Positions 42,088 through 51,471 of a stretch of DNA of 64,000 nucleotides are shown here, piece after piece; positions within the stretch are counted from its first letter, which is position 1, and the number at the start of each line of letters is the position of its first letter. The position numbers and the translations under genes were made by a program. Origin of the DNA: Gammaproteobacteria bacterium UBA7310 (lineage in GTDB: Bacteria > Pseudomonadota > Gammaproteobacteria > Pseudomonadales > Ketobacteraceae); NCBI GenBank assembly GCA_002471665.1, contig DKQK01000040.1, forward strand, positions 124,001-188,000. The letters are read 5' to 3'. The notes under the pieces are model-generated. The model was not told the origin of the DNA. It did no database searches and saw only the letters and a program-made list of their open reading frames with translations.

Positions 42088-43560
42088 ATGACAAAGCACA
42101 CCAACCACGCCGATGTACTGATCATCGGTGCCGGCTTTGCCGGCTTGGGTATGGCCATCCGCCTCCGGCAGGCCGGAATCCATAACATTATTATTCTGGA
42201 GCGCAGTGATCAGGTGGGTGGAACCTGGCGTGACAACCAGTATCCCGGGGCTGCCTGTGATATTCCATCTAACCTCTATTCCTACTCTTTTGCCCCCAAC
42301 CCGAATTGGTCCCGCAGTTATTCCGGCAGCGCCGAGATCCTGGATTATGTGCACGCCATGGTGCGTGATTTTGATTTGCTGCCATTGATCCGGTTTGAGC
42401 AGTCGGTCAACGGCTTGGCGTTCGACCTGCAACAAGGGCTCTGGCGCGCCACCACCAGCGCTGGAGAATGCTTTTCCGGCCGTGCCGCGGTAATGGCATC
42501 CGGGCCACTCTCTAACTGCAGCTTACCTGATATCCCCGGCATTGATGGTTATGGGGGCACCATGATCCACAGTGCCCGCTGGGATCATGGCTATGACTTC
42601 AAGGGAAAGAAAGTGGCGGTGGTCGGCACTGGGGCCAGTGCAGTGCAAATTATTCCCGAGCTGGTGAAGGAGGTGGAGCAGCTGACCGTTTTCCAGCGTA
42701 CAGCGGGCTGGGTATTGCCGCGACTGGATCTGGCAACACCGGAATGGAACAAAGCCCTGTTTCGTTCCCTGCCTGTTACCCAGAAGATGACCCGGCAGGC
42801 GCTGTATGGTGTACACGAAGCCATGGCGCTGGCGCTGATCTGGCAGTCACCGCTGACAGCGCTGGCGGAAAAGGTGGCTCAGGTGCACTTACGCAATCAG
42901 GTAAAAGACAAATGGCTCAGACGGCAGTTGAATCCGGACTTCCGCATTGGCTGCAAGCGGGTATTGATGTCCAACGACTATTACCCCGCATTGCAGCGCC
43001 CCAACTGCAAACTGATTACCTGGCCCATCGTAAACTTGTGCGAAAAAGGCATTCGAACCGTGGAAGGTATTGAACACCAATTCGATTGTATTGTGTTTGC
43101 AACGGGGTTTGATGTGGGCAATGCCGGTACGCCTTTCCCGGTGCAGGGCCTGGATGGTCGTGAACTGGGGCAGGAGTGGCGTGCCGGTGCCCGCGCCTAT
43201 AAGAGTATTAATGTCGCGGGTTACCCAAATCTGTATTTTACCTTCGGGCCGAATTCCGGGCCTGGCCACAATTCGGCACTGGTCTACATGGAGTCGCAAC
43301 TGGAATACGCCGTGAAGGGTATTCGCAAGATTCTGGATGGGAATCTCCTGGCGCTGGATGTGAATGCGTCCGCGCAGTCGGCTTTTAACCGAACTATCCA
43401 GAAACGATTGGCAAAAACCAACTGGAATTCCGGTTGCAAAAGCTGGTATCTCACTGCTGATGGCTTTAATGCCACTATGTATCCGGGTTTTGCGACACAA
43501 TACAGTGCGCAAATGAATGAATTCAAAGAGTCAGACTACCACGCAGTCAGCACCGTGTGA
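42088..43560 (+). CDS. Baeyer-Villiger-type flavin monooxygenase
   Basis: A 490-residue FAD/NADPH enzyme. FAD site GAGFAG at residues 14-19, the QVGGTWRDNQYPGAACDIPS segment, the BVMO fingerprint YGGTMIHSARWD (155-166; Tyr replaces the usual first Phe), and the NADPH site VVGTGASAVQ. These place it with Baeyer-Villiger and related ketone monooxygenases (4-hydroxyacetophenone/cyclohexanone type), not AlmA. It is co-directional with the diiron gene, and a terminator follows. The substrate, possibly a ketone or long-chain compound, is unknown. Confidence 0.88.
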   Translation: MTKHTNHADVLIIGAGFAGLGMAIRLRQAGIHNIIILERSDQVGGTWRDNQYPGAACDIPSNLYSYSFAPNPNWSRSYSGSAEILDYVHAMVRDFDLLPLIRFEQSVNGLAFDLQQGLWRATTSAGECFSGRAAVMASGPLSNCSLPDIPGIDGYGGTMIHSARWDHGYDFKGKKVAVVGTGASAVQIIPELVKEVEQLTVFQRTAGWVLPRLDLATPEWNKALFRSLPVTQKMTRQALYGVHEAMALALIWQSPLTALAEKVAQVHLRNQVKDKWLRRQLNPDFRIGCKRVLMSNDYYPALQRPNCKLITWPIVNLCEKGIRTVEGIEHQFDCIVFATGFDVGNAGTPFPVQGLDGRELGQEWRAGARAYKSINVAGYPNLYFTFGPNSGPGHNSALVYMESQLEYAVKGIRKILDGNLLALDVNASAQSAFNRTIQKRLAKTNWNSGCKSWYLTADGFNATMYPGFATQYSAQMNEFKESDYHAVSTV

Positions 43561-43590
43561 TGACGCCCGACTTTATGGGTTGTTCTTGAC

Positions 43591-43631
43591 AGGTGCGACT
43601 GAACCCTGTGTTTTCCAGTCGCACCTTTTTT
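43591..43631 (+). terminator. Intrinsic terminator after the BVMO gene
   Basis: AGGTGCGACTG (43591-43601) pairs with CAGTCGCACCT (43616-43626) over 11 bases, followed by a T run. It closes the diiron/BVMO unit; the convergent dehydrogenase gene ends just beyond. Confidence 0.9.
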
Positions 43632-43651
43632 ACACGCTGCCGGTGAACCGT

Positions 43652-44551
43652 TCAGTTAGCGGCAAGAAACGATTCCCGCGTCAGACGTTCTGATACTTCC
43701 CACAGTTTTCTTGCTACTTCGGTATTGTTGGACAAGGCATTGGAATAGGCCAGATCCGGTTCACCCTGCATTTCCATAAATCCACTGGGACCAATGTATT
43801 CGCCACCTTTGAGCGCATCACTGGTTGCGGCGCAGAGCGTCGGCAGTGCGCCTCTTGCCTGGGATTGGGAGAATATCGCGTTAAACACACCGCCGCCGGG
43901 GACGTGCCGTTGCAGATGGGTATTGGAATAGCCGGGGTGAGCGGCCACCGCCATCACCTTGGAGCCGCGTGCAGACAACCGGCGCTGGAGCTCCTTGGCA
44001 AACATCAGATTGGCGAGTTTGCTTTGGCCATAGGCCAGCCAGCGGGAATAGTGTTTTTCCCAGTTCAAATCATTAAAGCGAATCCGGCCAATGCGATGGG
44101 CGACACTGCTGATCACCACCACGCGGCCGGCGTTAGCCTGTTCCAGCAAGGGCAACAGCAGCGCCGTCAAGGTGAAATGGCCCAGGTGGTTGGTGCCGAA
44201 CTGGCTCTCGAAGCCGTCTGCGGTTTTGCTGTAGGGCGGGGCCATGATGCCGGCGTTATTCACCAGAATATCCACGTGATCTACTCTCTGTTTCAAGGCA
44301 TCGCTGAAGGCACGTACGGAGTCTAAACTGGACAGGTCCAGGCCCATTAAAGTGAGTTCAGCCTGAGGGGTGGCCTGTTTTATCGTTTCGAGGGCGGCGG
44401 CGCCTTTTTCCAGGTTGCGACAGGCCAGAATCACGTGGGCGTTCCTGGCGGCAAACACCTTGGTGGCTTCCAGTCCGATACCGCTGTTGGCACCAGTCAC
44501 CACAATGATTTTATCCTTCAGATCCGGAATCGTGTCGATGGACCAGTCCAT
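43652..44551 (-). CDS. Short-chain dehydrogenase/reductase (retinol dehydrogenase-like)
   Basis: A 299-residue SDR with the cofactor motif TGANSGIGLEA (residues 19-29), NNAGIM, and the catalytic YGQSK. Its sequence is of the WWOX/retinol-dehydrogenase-like branch. ATG at 44551 follows a strong AAGGAGG site. It is divergent from a TetR gene and convergent with the BVMO gene, so a role in handling alcohols or ketones alongside that enzyme is plausible but inferred. Confidence 0.88.
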   Translation of the reverse strand: MDWSIDTIPDLKDKIIVVTGANSGIGLEATKVFAARNAHVILACRNLEKGAAALETIKQATPQAELTLMGLDLSSLDSVRAFSDALKQRVDHVDILVNNAGIMAPPYSKTADGFESQFGTNHLGHFTLTALLLPLLEQANAGRVVVISSVAHRIGRIRFNDLNWEKHYSRWLAYGQSKLANLMFAKELQRRLSARGSKVMAVAAHPGYSNTHLQRHVPGGGVFNAIFSQSQARGALPTLCAATSDALKGGEYIGPSGFMEMQGEPDLAYSNALSNNTEVARKLWEVSERLTRESFLAAN

Positions 44552-44667
44552 ACTGTCCTCCTTAGCTTCGAGCAAGGCTTGGGGCCATTGCAGATGGGTA
44601 CCTGCCCCCTGCGTCATCCATGACTTTGGGCGGGATGGGTAGAAATACAGGGATTACCAAAATAAAA

Positions 44668-44678
44668 GACCAATGGTC
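44668..44678. promoter_or_regulatory. Palindrome GACCAATGGTC between SDR and TetR genes
   Basis: An 11-base perfect palindrome (five-base arms, central A) lies in the divergent region, upstream of both the SDR and TetR genes. A TetR operator is likely in this place, but the arms are short and the match could be chance. Confidence 0.4.
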
Positions 44679-44754
44679 ACTTGTCAACAGGGCTGGTCAG
44701 GGTGTTGTTGCGGGTGAGAAGATGGGCAGCAGCGATCGTGCTAGAATCGGGTCC

Positions 44755-45414
44755 ATGAAGTGTGTAAGTGATTTCAAGCGGGCGCGACAGCCTGAACAGA
44801 GAGAGCAGCGCAGACAGGATATACTGCAATCTGCTGCCCGGCTGATGGCTGAGAAGGGCTTTGATCAAGTGAGCCTGAACGCCATTGCCAGAGGCGCGGG
44901 AGTAGCAAAATCCAATGTCTACCGCTATTTTGAAAGTCGTGAAGAAATCTTCCTGACCTTGCTGCGGCAGGACTGGGATGACTGGCTGGTGCAGTTTGAA
45001 CCCGCAGCCAAACCCCTGGCGGATAGCGGCGATATTCAGAAACTGTCGGCGTTAATCGCGACTTCCATTGCCGAGCGACCACGGATGTGCGAACTGGTGA
45101 GCGTACTGGCGTCGGTGCTGGAGCAGAATCTGTCCGAGCAGGCGTTGCTGACCTTTAAAACCGAGTCCATGCAATTGGGTGGGCGCATCATGGCCATTGT
45201 GCAGTCGGTGTTACCCACTTTGCCTGCCCATAACCTGATGGCGATCGGGCACACCTTATTCGCTTTGATCGCCGGGTTGTGGCCGTTGGGAAATCCCCCT
45301 GAACCGGTACAAAAAGTCATGTCACGACCTGAGTTGGCAGCATTTCAACTTCAATTCAGGCCCGCGCTGGAATTGGCATTGAACTTGATGCTGAAGGGAG
45401 CCTCTAACCCTTGA
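44755..45414 (+). CDS. TetR-family regulator (divergent from the SDR gene)
   Basis: About 219 residues from ATG 44755. The helix-turn-helix is VSLNAIARGAGVAKSNVYRYFESREEIFLTLL, and the rest is a TetR_C-type domain. The frame is open further upstream to 44620, and an ATG at 44722 after GTGAGAAG is a possible alternative. It likely controls the divergent SDR gene. Unrelated lipoprotein-export genes follow. Confidence 0.87.
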   Translation: MKCVSDFKRARQPEQREQRRQDILQSAARLMAEKGFDQVSLNAIARGAGVAKSNVYRYFESREEIFLTLLRQDWDDWLVQFEPAAKPLADSGDIQKLSALIATSIAERPRMCELVSVLASVLEQNLSEQALLTFKTESMQLGGRIMAIVQSVLPTLPAHNLMAIGHTLFALIAGLWPLGNPPEPVQKVMSRPELAAFQLQFRPALELALNLMLKGASNP

Positions 45415-45458
45415 CCTTGCCGTAGCTTTACTCTTAACCCTGTGGTTTAATGCGCCCC

Positions 45459-46694
45459 ATGTTCAGACCTGTATCCTTGTATATTGGATTACGATACACC
45501 CGCGCCAAGCGCCGTAATCATTTTATTTCCTTTATTTCGCTGACCTCCATTCTGGGGCTGACCCTGGGGGTGATGGTGCTTATTGTCGTGCTGTCTGTGA
45601 TGAATGGCTTCGACCGTGAGCTGCAGCGACGTATCCTGGGGATGGTCCCGCAGGCCAGCATTGTGGGTTACCAGCCTTTTTCAGGGTGGGAGGACATCGT
45701 TGCCAATGCCGAGCAACATGCGGAGGTAGAAGGGGCTGCCCCCTTTATTCAGCTCCAGGGGTTACTCAGTAATAAAGGGGCGGTGGACAGCGCCTTTATC
45801 AGTGGCATCCACCCGGATTATGAAAGCCGGGTGTCGATTCTGCCGCAGCATCTCAAGTCCGGTTCCCTGACGGAACTGCAGTCAGGCAGTTTCAATATCA
45901 TTCTTGGCTCGGCGCTGGCCCGTAAGCTGGGGCTGGCCATTGGTGACAAGGTCACCCTGGTTCTGCCGGAGGCCGCGGTAACACCGGCCGGTATCATTCC
46001 CCGTTTCAAGCGTTTTACCGTTGCCGGTACCTTTCAGGTGGGGGCCGAGCTGGATGGTATGGTGGGCTTCATCAACCTTGAGGATGCGGCACGCCTGGCC
46101 CGAATGAAGGGCAAAGTGGAAGGTGTGCGTCTCAAGGTGAAAGATCTGTTCAGTGCCGGCCGGATTTCCTGGGATCTGGCCACAAAGCAGGAAGGACAAT
46201 TCTACGCCACAGACTGGACCCGAACCCATGGAACCCTGTTCCAGGCCATCAAAATGGAAAAAACCATGATGGCACTGTTGCTGCTGCTCATTGTGGCGGT
46301 GGCAGCATTCAACATTGTGTCCAGCCTGGTGATGGTGGTCACTGACAAAAAATCCGATATCGCCATTTTACGCACGCTGGGGGCTTCTCCCGGTACGATC
46401 ATGGGTATATTCATGGTGCAGGGCAGTTTTATCGGGGTCATAGGCACCTTGGCAGGTACCGCGCTGGGTGTCACCGTGGCCCTCAATATCAGCGATTTTG
46501 CCCTCTGGCTTGAGCAGGTTTTGAATACCAAGTTGTTCGAGCAGTATTTTGTCAATTACCTGCCTTCGGAATTGCGCTGGGAGAACGTCATCTTCGTCAG
46601 CGGCATGGGCTTTTTGATGAGCTTCGCGGCCACCCTGTACCCGGCCCGCAAAGCATCGAAAGTACAACCGGCAGAGGCGTTGCGCTATGAGTGA
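45459..46694 (+). CDS. lolC: LolC/LolE-type lipoprotein-releasing permease
   Basis: Inner-membrane permease that, with LolD, hands lipoproteins to LolA. The 411 residues have one N-terminal helix (~20-45), a periplasmic MacB-type domain (~45-265) and three C-terminal helices. Conserved FIGLRYTRAKRRNHFISFIS and LSVMNGFDRELQRRILGM are visible. ATG at 45459 aligns with Pseudomonas LolC; an ATG at 45450 is possible. lolD overlaps its end by eight bases. Only one permease gene is present here. Confidence 0.93.
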   Translation: MFRPVSLYIGLRYTRAKRRNHFISFISLTSILGLTLGVMVLIVVLSVMNGFDRELQRRILGMVPQASIVGYQPFSGWEDIVANAEQHAEVEGAAPFIQLQGLLSNKGAVDSAFISGIHPDYESRVSILPQHLKSGSLTELQSGSFNIILGSALARKLGLAIGDKVTLVLPEAAVTPAGIIPRFKRFTVAGTFQVGAELDGMVGFINLEDAARLARMKGKVEGVRLKVKDLFSAGRISWDLATKQEGQFYATDWTRTHGTLFQAIKMEKTMMALLLLLIVAVAAFNIVSSLVMVVTDKKSDIAILRTLGASPGTIMGIFMVQGSFIGVIGTLAGTALGVTVALNISDFALWLEQVLNTKLFEQYFVNYLPSELRWENVIFVSGMGFLMSFAATLYPARKASKVQPAEALRYE

Positions 46695-47391
46695 TGTAAT
46701 TCTGGAATGCCGTGAACTTGGTAAAAGCTTCGATGAAGGGCCAAGCCGGGTTCAGGTATTGAAGCAGGTTGAATTCGCCCTTAAAAAAGGTGAATTTGCG
46801 GCCATTATTGGTAATTCCGGCTCAGGCAAAACCACGTTGCTGCACCTGCTCAGTGGGCTTGATGTGCCATCGCAGGGGCAGGTGTTGATTGATGGCAAGG
46901 ATTTCAGTTCCCTCAGTGACAAGCAGCGGGGCGTGGTGCGCAACCACCATATTGGCTTTGTCTACCAGTTCCATCATTTGTTGCCTGAGTTCAGCGCGTT
47001 GGAAAACGTTTCGATGCCGTTGCTGTTGCGGCAGTGCTCCCTTGGTGAAGTGAAACAACGGGCCTGCGCCATGCTGGAGAAAGTGGGGTTGGGTCATCGT
47101 ATGCAGCATAAGCCGGCTGAATTGTCAGGGGGTGAACGGCAGCGTGTGGCAATCGCCCGGGCGCTGGTGACGGAACCTTCCTGTGTGATGGCCGATGAAC
47201 CCACGGGCAATCTGGATGTGCATACGGCCCGCGAAATCCAGGCGTTAATGCACGATTTGAATCGCAGTCTGCAGACATCGTTTTTAATCGTTACCCATGA
47301 TCTGGGGTTGGCGAGTCAGGTGGACAGAGTGGTTAAGATGGAAGACGGGCACCTGGCGGAGGCCGATAGAGCCGGTCTGGCTGCTCTTTGA
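46687..47391 (+). CDS. lolD: LolD, lipoprotein-releasing ABC ATPase
   Basis: ATPase of the LolCDE exporter, 234 residues. Walker A is GNSGSGKTT, the signature LSGGERQRVAIARAL, and Walker B VMADEPTGNLD. It starts inside the permease gene, so the two are coupled. It is convergent with the DUF2062 gene. Confidence 0.96.
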   Translation: MSDVILECRELGKSFDEGPSRVQVLKQVEFALKKGEFAAIIGNSGSGKTTLLHLLSGLDVPSQGQVLIDGKDFSSLSDKQRGVVRNHHIGFVYQFHHLLPEFSALENVSMPLLLRQCSLGEVKQRACAMLEKVGLGHRMQHKPAELSGGERQRVAIARALVTEPSCVMADEPTGNLDVHTAREIQALMHDLNRSLQTSFLIVTHDLGLASQVDRVVKMEDGHLAEADRAGLAAL

Positions 47392-47410
47392 TGGCGCTGC
47401 AACTGCCGCT

Positions 47411-47974
47411 TCAGTGATGTTTCTTGAGGCGGCGTTCCCGGCGATGATGCCATGAGCGGTAGATATGCATGCGCCATAACAATCGGATCGCAACAAAGCT
47501 GAGGGTTGCGCTGACCAGGCCCACCAGGGCGCAGCCAATCATCAGTGGGCCGATGGCTTTCCATCCCAATTCCGCGATCTGTTTCAGAAAGCCATCGAAA
47601 TCCGTCAGAATTATATTGAAGTCAACACCAATGGGATTGCCTTGTGTATCCACGGGTACCCCCACGATCCAGGCTCCCACTTCATAGCAAAAGTAATATA
47701 AGGGAATATAGGTAAACGGGTTGCTGACCCAGGTTGATGCCACGGAGATAGGCAGGTTACCGTGAATAAAAAAGCACAAGAATATTGCGACGAAAATTTG
47801 GATGGGCAGGGGAATAAAGGCGCACAGTACGCCTGCGAAAATACCCGCCGAGACCGAGCGTCGGTTGAGATGCCACAGATTGGGGTCTTTGATTCTCGGG
47901 CCGAGTTTCGAAATCCAACGGTTCTCGATAATGGTGTGGGGCGCTGGAATGTATTTTTTGAATATATTTTTCAA
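47411..47974 (-). CDS. DUF2062 membrane protein
   Basis: A 187-residue membrane protein of the DUF2062 family, with conserved segments SAGIFAGVLCAFIPLPIQ and ASTWVSNPFTYIPLYYFCYEVG and about three hydrophobic helices. The start is TTG at 47974; no ATG fits. It is also found between lolD and comEC in Pseudomonas. Function unknown. Confidence 0.88.
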   Translation of the reverse strand: MKNIFKKYIPAPHTIIENRWISKLGPRIKDPNLWHLNRRSVSAGIFAGVLCAFIPLPIQIFVAIFLCFFIHGNLPISVASTWVSNPFTYIPLYYFCYEVGAWIVGVPVDTQGNPIGVDFNIILTDFDGFLKQIAELGWKAIGPLMIGCALVGLVSATLSFVAIRLLWRMHIYRSWHHRRERRLKKHH

Positions 47975-48040
47975 GGCCGATGGTTACCTGATTCCTGCCA
48001 AAGCGCGCCTATTATGCCGCCAATGGAGGCATAACACTAG

Positions 48041-50275
48041 ATGTGGTCAATGGTGTTGGGGCTCCCTGTTGGAATTCTTATTGCGGTACTGATATTGCCG
48101 GTGTATCCGCCGGGCTTCGGCGCTTATGCGTTGATTGTATTGCTATTGTCGCTGGCGGCCGCCGTTGTATGCCTGCGCTATGGATACCCGGCCTTGCGGG
48201 CGCTGCGGCAGATTTCGGTGCTGCTGGCGGCATCCCTGGCGGGCGTCGGGCTAGGCACCTTTGTCGAGCAGAGACTAACCCCCTGGGGGCTGCAACCGGG
48301 TACCACCTATTACCTGACCGGGACCGTGTCGGGTGTTCCAAAATGGGGCAAGTACAGTCGTCGCTATTGGTTGGAGAGTGAGTGCGTCGGCACCCGCGCC
48401 GACCGTTGTGATGTATTCCAGAATTTCCTCACCCTGCTGTGGCCCGTGGTGGTTGAGTTGACGGTTTCCAACCCCAAGGTGGAGCTGCAACCAGGGCAAA
48501 CAGTACGCATCCAGGTCCAGGCCAGGTCATCACGCCAGGACGCCAGTCCGGCGCAATTTAATGTGGCGCGCTGGTTGCGGACGAACCATGTGGTGGCTCG
48601 GGTCAAACTGGCCAAATCCAGCCCGGTGGCTGTGTTGAGCGAGCCGCTGGTTTCCGTTGATCGCTTGCGGGCCGATCTCAATCGTTACCTGGCGATGCGG
48701 TCGCCACAGCAAGGGGCGGGCGGGTCATCAGGGTTGTCCCCCTATCCGGTGCTGTTGGCGCTGGTGACCGGCGACAGGGCGTTGATGGAAGATCGGCACT
48801 GGTATGTTTTCAATCGCACCGGTACCACTCATCTGGTGGCCATATCCGGTCTTCACGTTGGGTTGGTGGCAGCTTTTGTCACTCTGGTGACTTTGCCCCT
48901 GTTTCGCCGCTGGCGCTGGTTAACGGCCCGTTACCCGGCCAGCCACGGAGCTTTGATTCTCGCCTGGGCCGCTGCTTTGTACTACACCGCACTTGCCGGG
49001 TTTGCGCTGCCCACCCAGCGGGCGCTGATCATGCTCAGTGTGTTTGTGCTGTTGAAGCTGACCGGCAAAGCCCGGCAACTCTGGTTTGGTCTGGCGCTGG
49101 CATTTTGCCTGGTACTGGTTTGGGATCCCGTGGCCTGCCTGAGTCTGGGATTCTGGCTTTCCTTTGTGGCGGTTTATTTAATCCTGTGGCTGATTGGCGG
49201 GAGCGTTGACAAGCCGTCCATCGCCCGGCAGTGGACAACAGTGCAATTAGGTTTGTTTGTGGGGTTGGCGCCGGTTTTACTCTGGTCGGTACACTCGGTT
49301 TCCCTGGTGTCTGCGGGCACCAATATCATTGCCATTCCGGTCATCGGCTTTGTGGTGGTACCGCTGACACTGATCTGGGCTTCCCTGTGGACGGTGTGCC
49401 CGGATCAGGTTCAGTTTCTGTTGCAGGCGGTGGCAGTGATAACGGATGGTTTGCTTTGGCTGCTGGAGATGATGGCATCGGGGCATTATAGCGTTTGGTC
49501 TGTGGGGCAGCGTGGCTTTGGCAGTTTGTTACTGGCTTTGCTGGGGGTGTTGTGGCTGGTGAGTGCCGGTCTGCCCGGCCGGATCTGGGGGTGGTTGTTG
49601 ATGTTGCCGCTGCTGTTGCCCCAGGTCCAGGGTACCGGGCTCTATGTGATGGGGTCGGGAGTGGCGCGTTTGCTGGTTCATGATGAAGAACGAGTGTGGT
49701 CCATATCGGACTCCCATTGGCCGCAGCCGGTGGCGCGCTGGCAATCCTCGCTGTTGCAACACTGGGGTATCGGATGGGTGCAGGGTGGTTTGGGCTATCA
49801 CAACAGTGCGGCCCTGTGGTTAGCCCCAGGGCCGGTGATCACCGAGTTCACCCTCAGGGTTGATGGGATTGGTTCGCGTCATTTGTCCACGGCTACCTAT
49901 CACAACCCCTGTGAAAAGGCGCACTGGCGAATCGGCGACACAGAGATTCAGCGTTACTCGGCAGAGAGTTATCCCGCTCAGTGCGCGGTAGGGTTTGAAT
50001 TTAATCACAAGCGGTGGTTGTATTGGCCCGTGCAAGGGGTGCGAGCCCAGTTGGCGATACAGGAGCAACTGGCCGGTGAACAATTTGATATGTTGCTGCT
50101 GATGCCGGGAAGAGGGCGATCCACCTTGCCCGGTTTACTGACTTTGCTGACCCCGGATGCCCGACTCATCACCATGAAAGCCTTGTCCGCTAATGACCAG
50201 GAAGCAGTGGAGGCATCAGGCATTCCGGTTCATGTTGTTAAGGCTCATGGCTATTACCATGAGCCCCTCCCTTGA
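48041..50275 (+). CDS. comEC: ComEC/Rec2, DNA-uptake channel
   Basis: A 744-residue inner-membrane protein for DNA transport in natural transformation. It has N-terminal helices, an OB-like region with the cysteine pair in ESECVGTRADRCDVF, the Competence domain (TGDRALM..., FNRTGTTHLVAISGLHVGLVAAF, ALPTQRALIML), then a metallo-beta-lactamase-like C-terminal domain (~500-744). That C-terminal domain lacks an HxHxDH motif, as in many proteobacterial homologues. Divergently placed to the DUF2062 gene. Confidence 0.93.
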   Translation: MWSMVLGLPVGILIAVLILPVYPPGFGAYALIVLLLSLAAAVVCLRYGYPALRALRQISVLLAASLAGVGLGTFVEQRLTPWGLQPGTTYYLTGTVSGVPKWGKYSRRYWLESECVGTRADRCDVFQNFLTLLWPVVVELTVSNPKVELQPGQTVRIQVQARSSRQDASPAQFNVARWLRTNHVVARVKLAKSSPVAVLSEPLVSVDRLRADLNRYLAMRSPQQGAGGSSGLSPYPVLLALVTGDRALMEDRHWYVFNRTGTTHLVAISGLHVGLVAAFVTLVTLPLFRRWRWLTARYPASHGALILAWAAALYYTALAGFALPTQRALIMLSVFVLLKLTGKARQLWFGLALAFCLVLVWDPVACLSLGFWLSFVAVYLILWLIGGSVDKPSIARQWTTVQLGLFVGLAPVLLWSVHSVSLVSAGTNIIAIPVIGFVVVPLTLIWASLWTVCPDQVQFLLQAVAVITDGLLWLLEMMASGHYSVWSVGQRGFGSLLLALLGVLWLVSAGLPGRIWGWLLMLPLLLPQVQGTGLYVMGSGVARLLVHDEERVWSISDSHWPQPVARWQSSLLQHWGIGWVQGGLGYHNSAALWLAPGPVITEFTLRVDGIGSRHLSTATYHNPCEKAHWRIGDTEIQRYSAESYPAQCAVGFEFNHKRWLYWPVQGVRAQLAIQEQLAGEQFDMLLLMPGRGRSTLPGLLTLLTPDARLITMKALSANDQEAVEASGIPVHVVKAHGYYHEPLP

Positions 50276-50402
50276 GCCGTATAATGCGCTTCATGGATGT
50301 CCATAATTGGATCAAAATGAGATCCAGGCAGCGCCCGCGCTGCGAAAAACTGGTACAGTGTGCTAGAGTAAAAAACAGTTATAAAATAGGAGATTACAGC
50401 GC

Positions 50403-51044
50403 GTGCGAGTGCTAGATGTGATTTTGTCCGGTGGGGTAGTGATGTACCCCATTATTTTGTGCTCTATTCTGGCGTTGGCCATTATTGTTGAGCGGCTGTG
50501 GGCCCTGCGAGTGAATAAAATCAGCCCCCGTAACCTGATCGCGCAGGTTTGGGGATGGGTCAAGAACGGTAAAATGGATGGCAAGAAAGTCAAGGAGCTG
50601 AGGGATTCCTCACCCCTGGGGCGGGTGTTGGCTACCGGGCTTATCAATGCCAAGCATGGCCGCGATATCATGAAAGAAGCCATAGTCGATACGGCCACCC
50701 ATGAGATTCATGAGATGGGGCGTTTTCTGAATTTGTTGGGTTCCATTGCGGCCGTGGCGCCTTTGCTGGGTTTGCTGGGCACCGTCATCGGCATGATCAA
50801 GGTGTTTAACGCCATCGTGCTGGAAGGTGCCGGTAATGCCGCCATTCTGGCCGGGGGGATTTCAGAAGCCCTCTATACCACAGCAGCGGGCCTGGTGGTG
50901 GCGATTCCCGCGTTGTTCTTTCATCGTTTCTTCAGTCGCCGTATTGATGAGATCGCCGTGTTGATGGAACAGGATGCCGTCAAACTGGTGGACGTGATCC
51001 ATGGTGATCGTGAGGCAGAAACCGCGGAAGGTGACAAAAAGTGA
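50403..51044 (+). CDS. exbB: ExbB/TolQ-type proton-channel protein
   Basis: MotA/TolQ/ExbB family protein of 213 residues, with helices near 10-30, 110-135 and 155-175. The conserved APLLGLLGTVIGMIKVF and GGISEALYTTAAGLVVAIPALFF segments form the proton channel. The start is GTG after an ATAGGAG site. Together with exbD it energises an outer-membrane process; a TonB is not adjacent. In P. aeruginosa this pair (PA2983-PA2982) is at the same place. Confidence 0.93.
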   Translation: MRVLDVILSGGVVMYPIILCSILALAIIVERLWALRVNKISPRNLIAQVWGWVKNGKMDGKKVKELRDSSPLGRVLATGLINAKHGRDIMKEAIVDTATHEIHEMGRFLNLLGSIAAVAPLLGLLGTVIGMIKVFNAIVLEGAGNAAILAGGISEALYTTAAGLVVAIPALFFHRFFSRRIDEIAVLMEQDAVKLVDVIHGDREAETAEGDKK

Positions 51045-51457
51045 AGTTTCAACGTCAGCCGGTAGAAGAGGTAAATGTCAATCTCACCCCTTTGATTGAT
51101 ATTGTTTTTTTGCTACTGATTTTTTTCATGGTGTCCACCACGTTTACCCGGGAGCGGGAATTGACGGTGGAACTGCCTGAAGCGGTGGGTGAATCCAGCG
51201 CAGAGACCCCTCAGTATATTGAGATTGAAGTCAGTCAGGATGGTGAATATGCGGTCAATCAGCAGCGGCTGGTGAATCGCAACAGAGAGACGTTGATCAA
51301 GGCGTTGAAGGCAGAAGCCGATGGCGATTTTGATATTCCCCTGATAATTACCGCGGATGCCAATGCCACCCATCAGGCGGTGATGACGGCCATGGATGTG
51401 TCGGGCGAACTGGGTTTTACCAAACTCAGGCTAACCGCGCAGCAACCGGAGCAATAA
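51041..51457 (+). CDS. exbD: ExbD/TolR-type protein
   Basis: Partner of ExbB, 138 residues, with one helix (~18-36) carrying the conserved Asp in NLTPLIDIVFLLLIFFMVS, the proton-carrying residue. The periplasmic domain follows. The GTG start overlaps the exbB stop by four bases, so translation is coupled. lpxK follows after 14 bases. Confidence 0.94.
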   Translation: MKFQRQPVEEVNVNLTPLIDIVFLLLIFFMVSTTFTRERELTVELPEAVGESSAETPQYIEIEVSQDGEYAVNQQRLVNRNRETLIKALKAEADGDFDIPLIITADANATHQAVMTAMDVSGELGFTKLRLTAQQPEQ

Positions 51458-51471
51458 CCGCTCCGGTTGCC

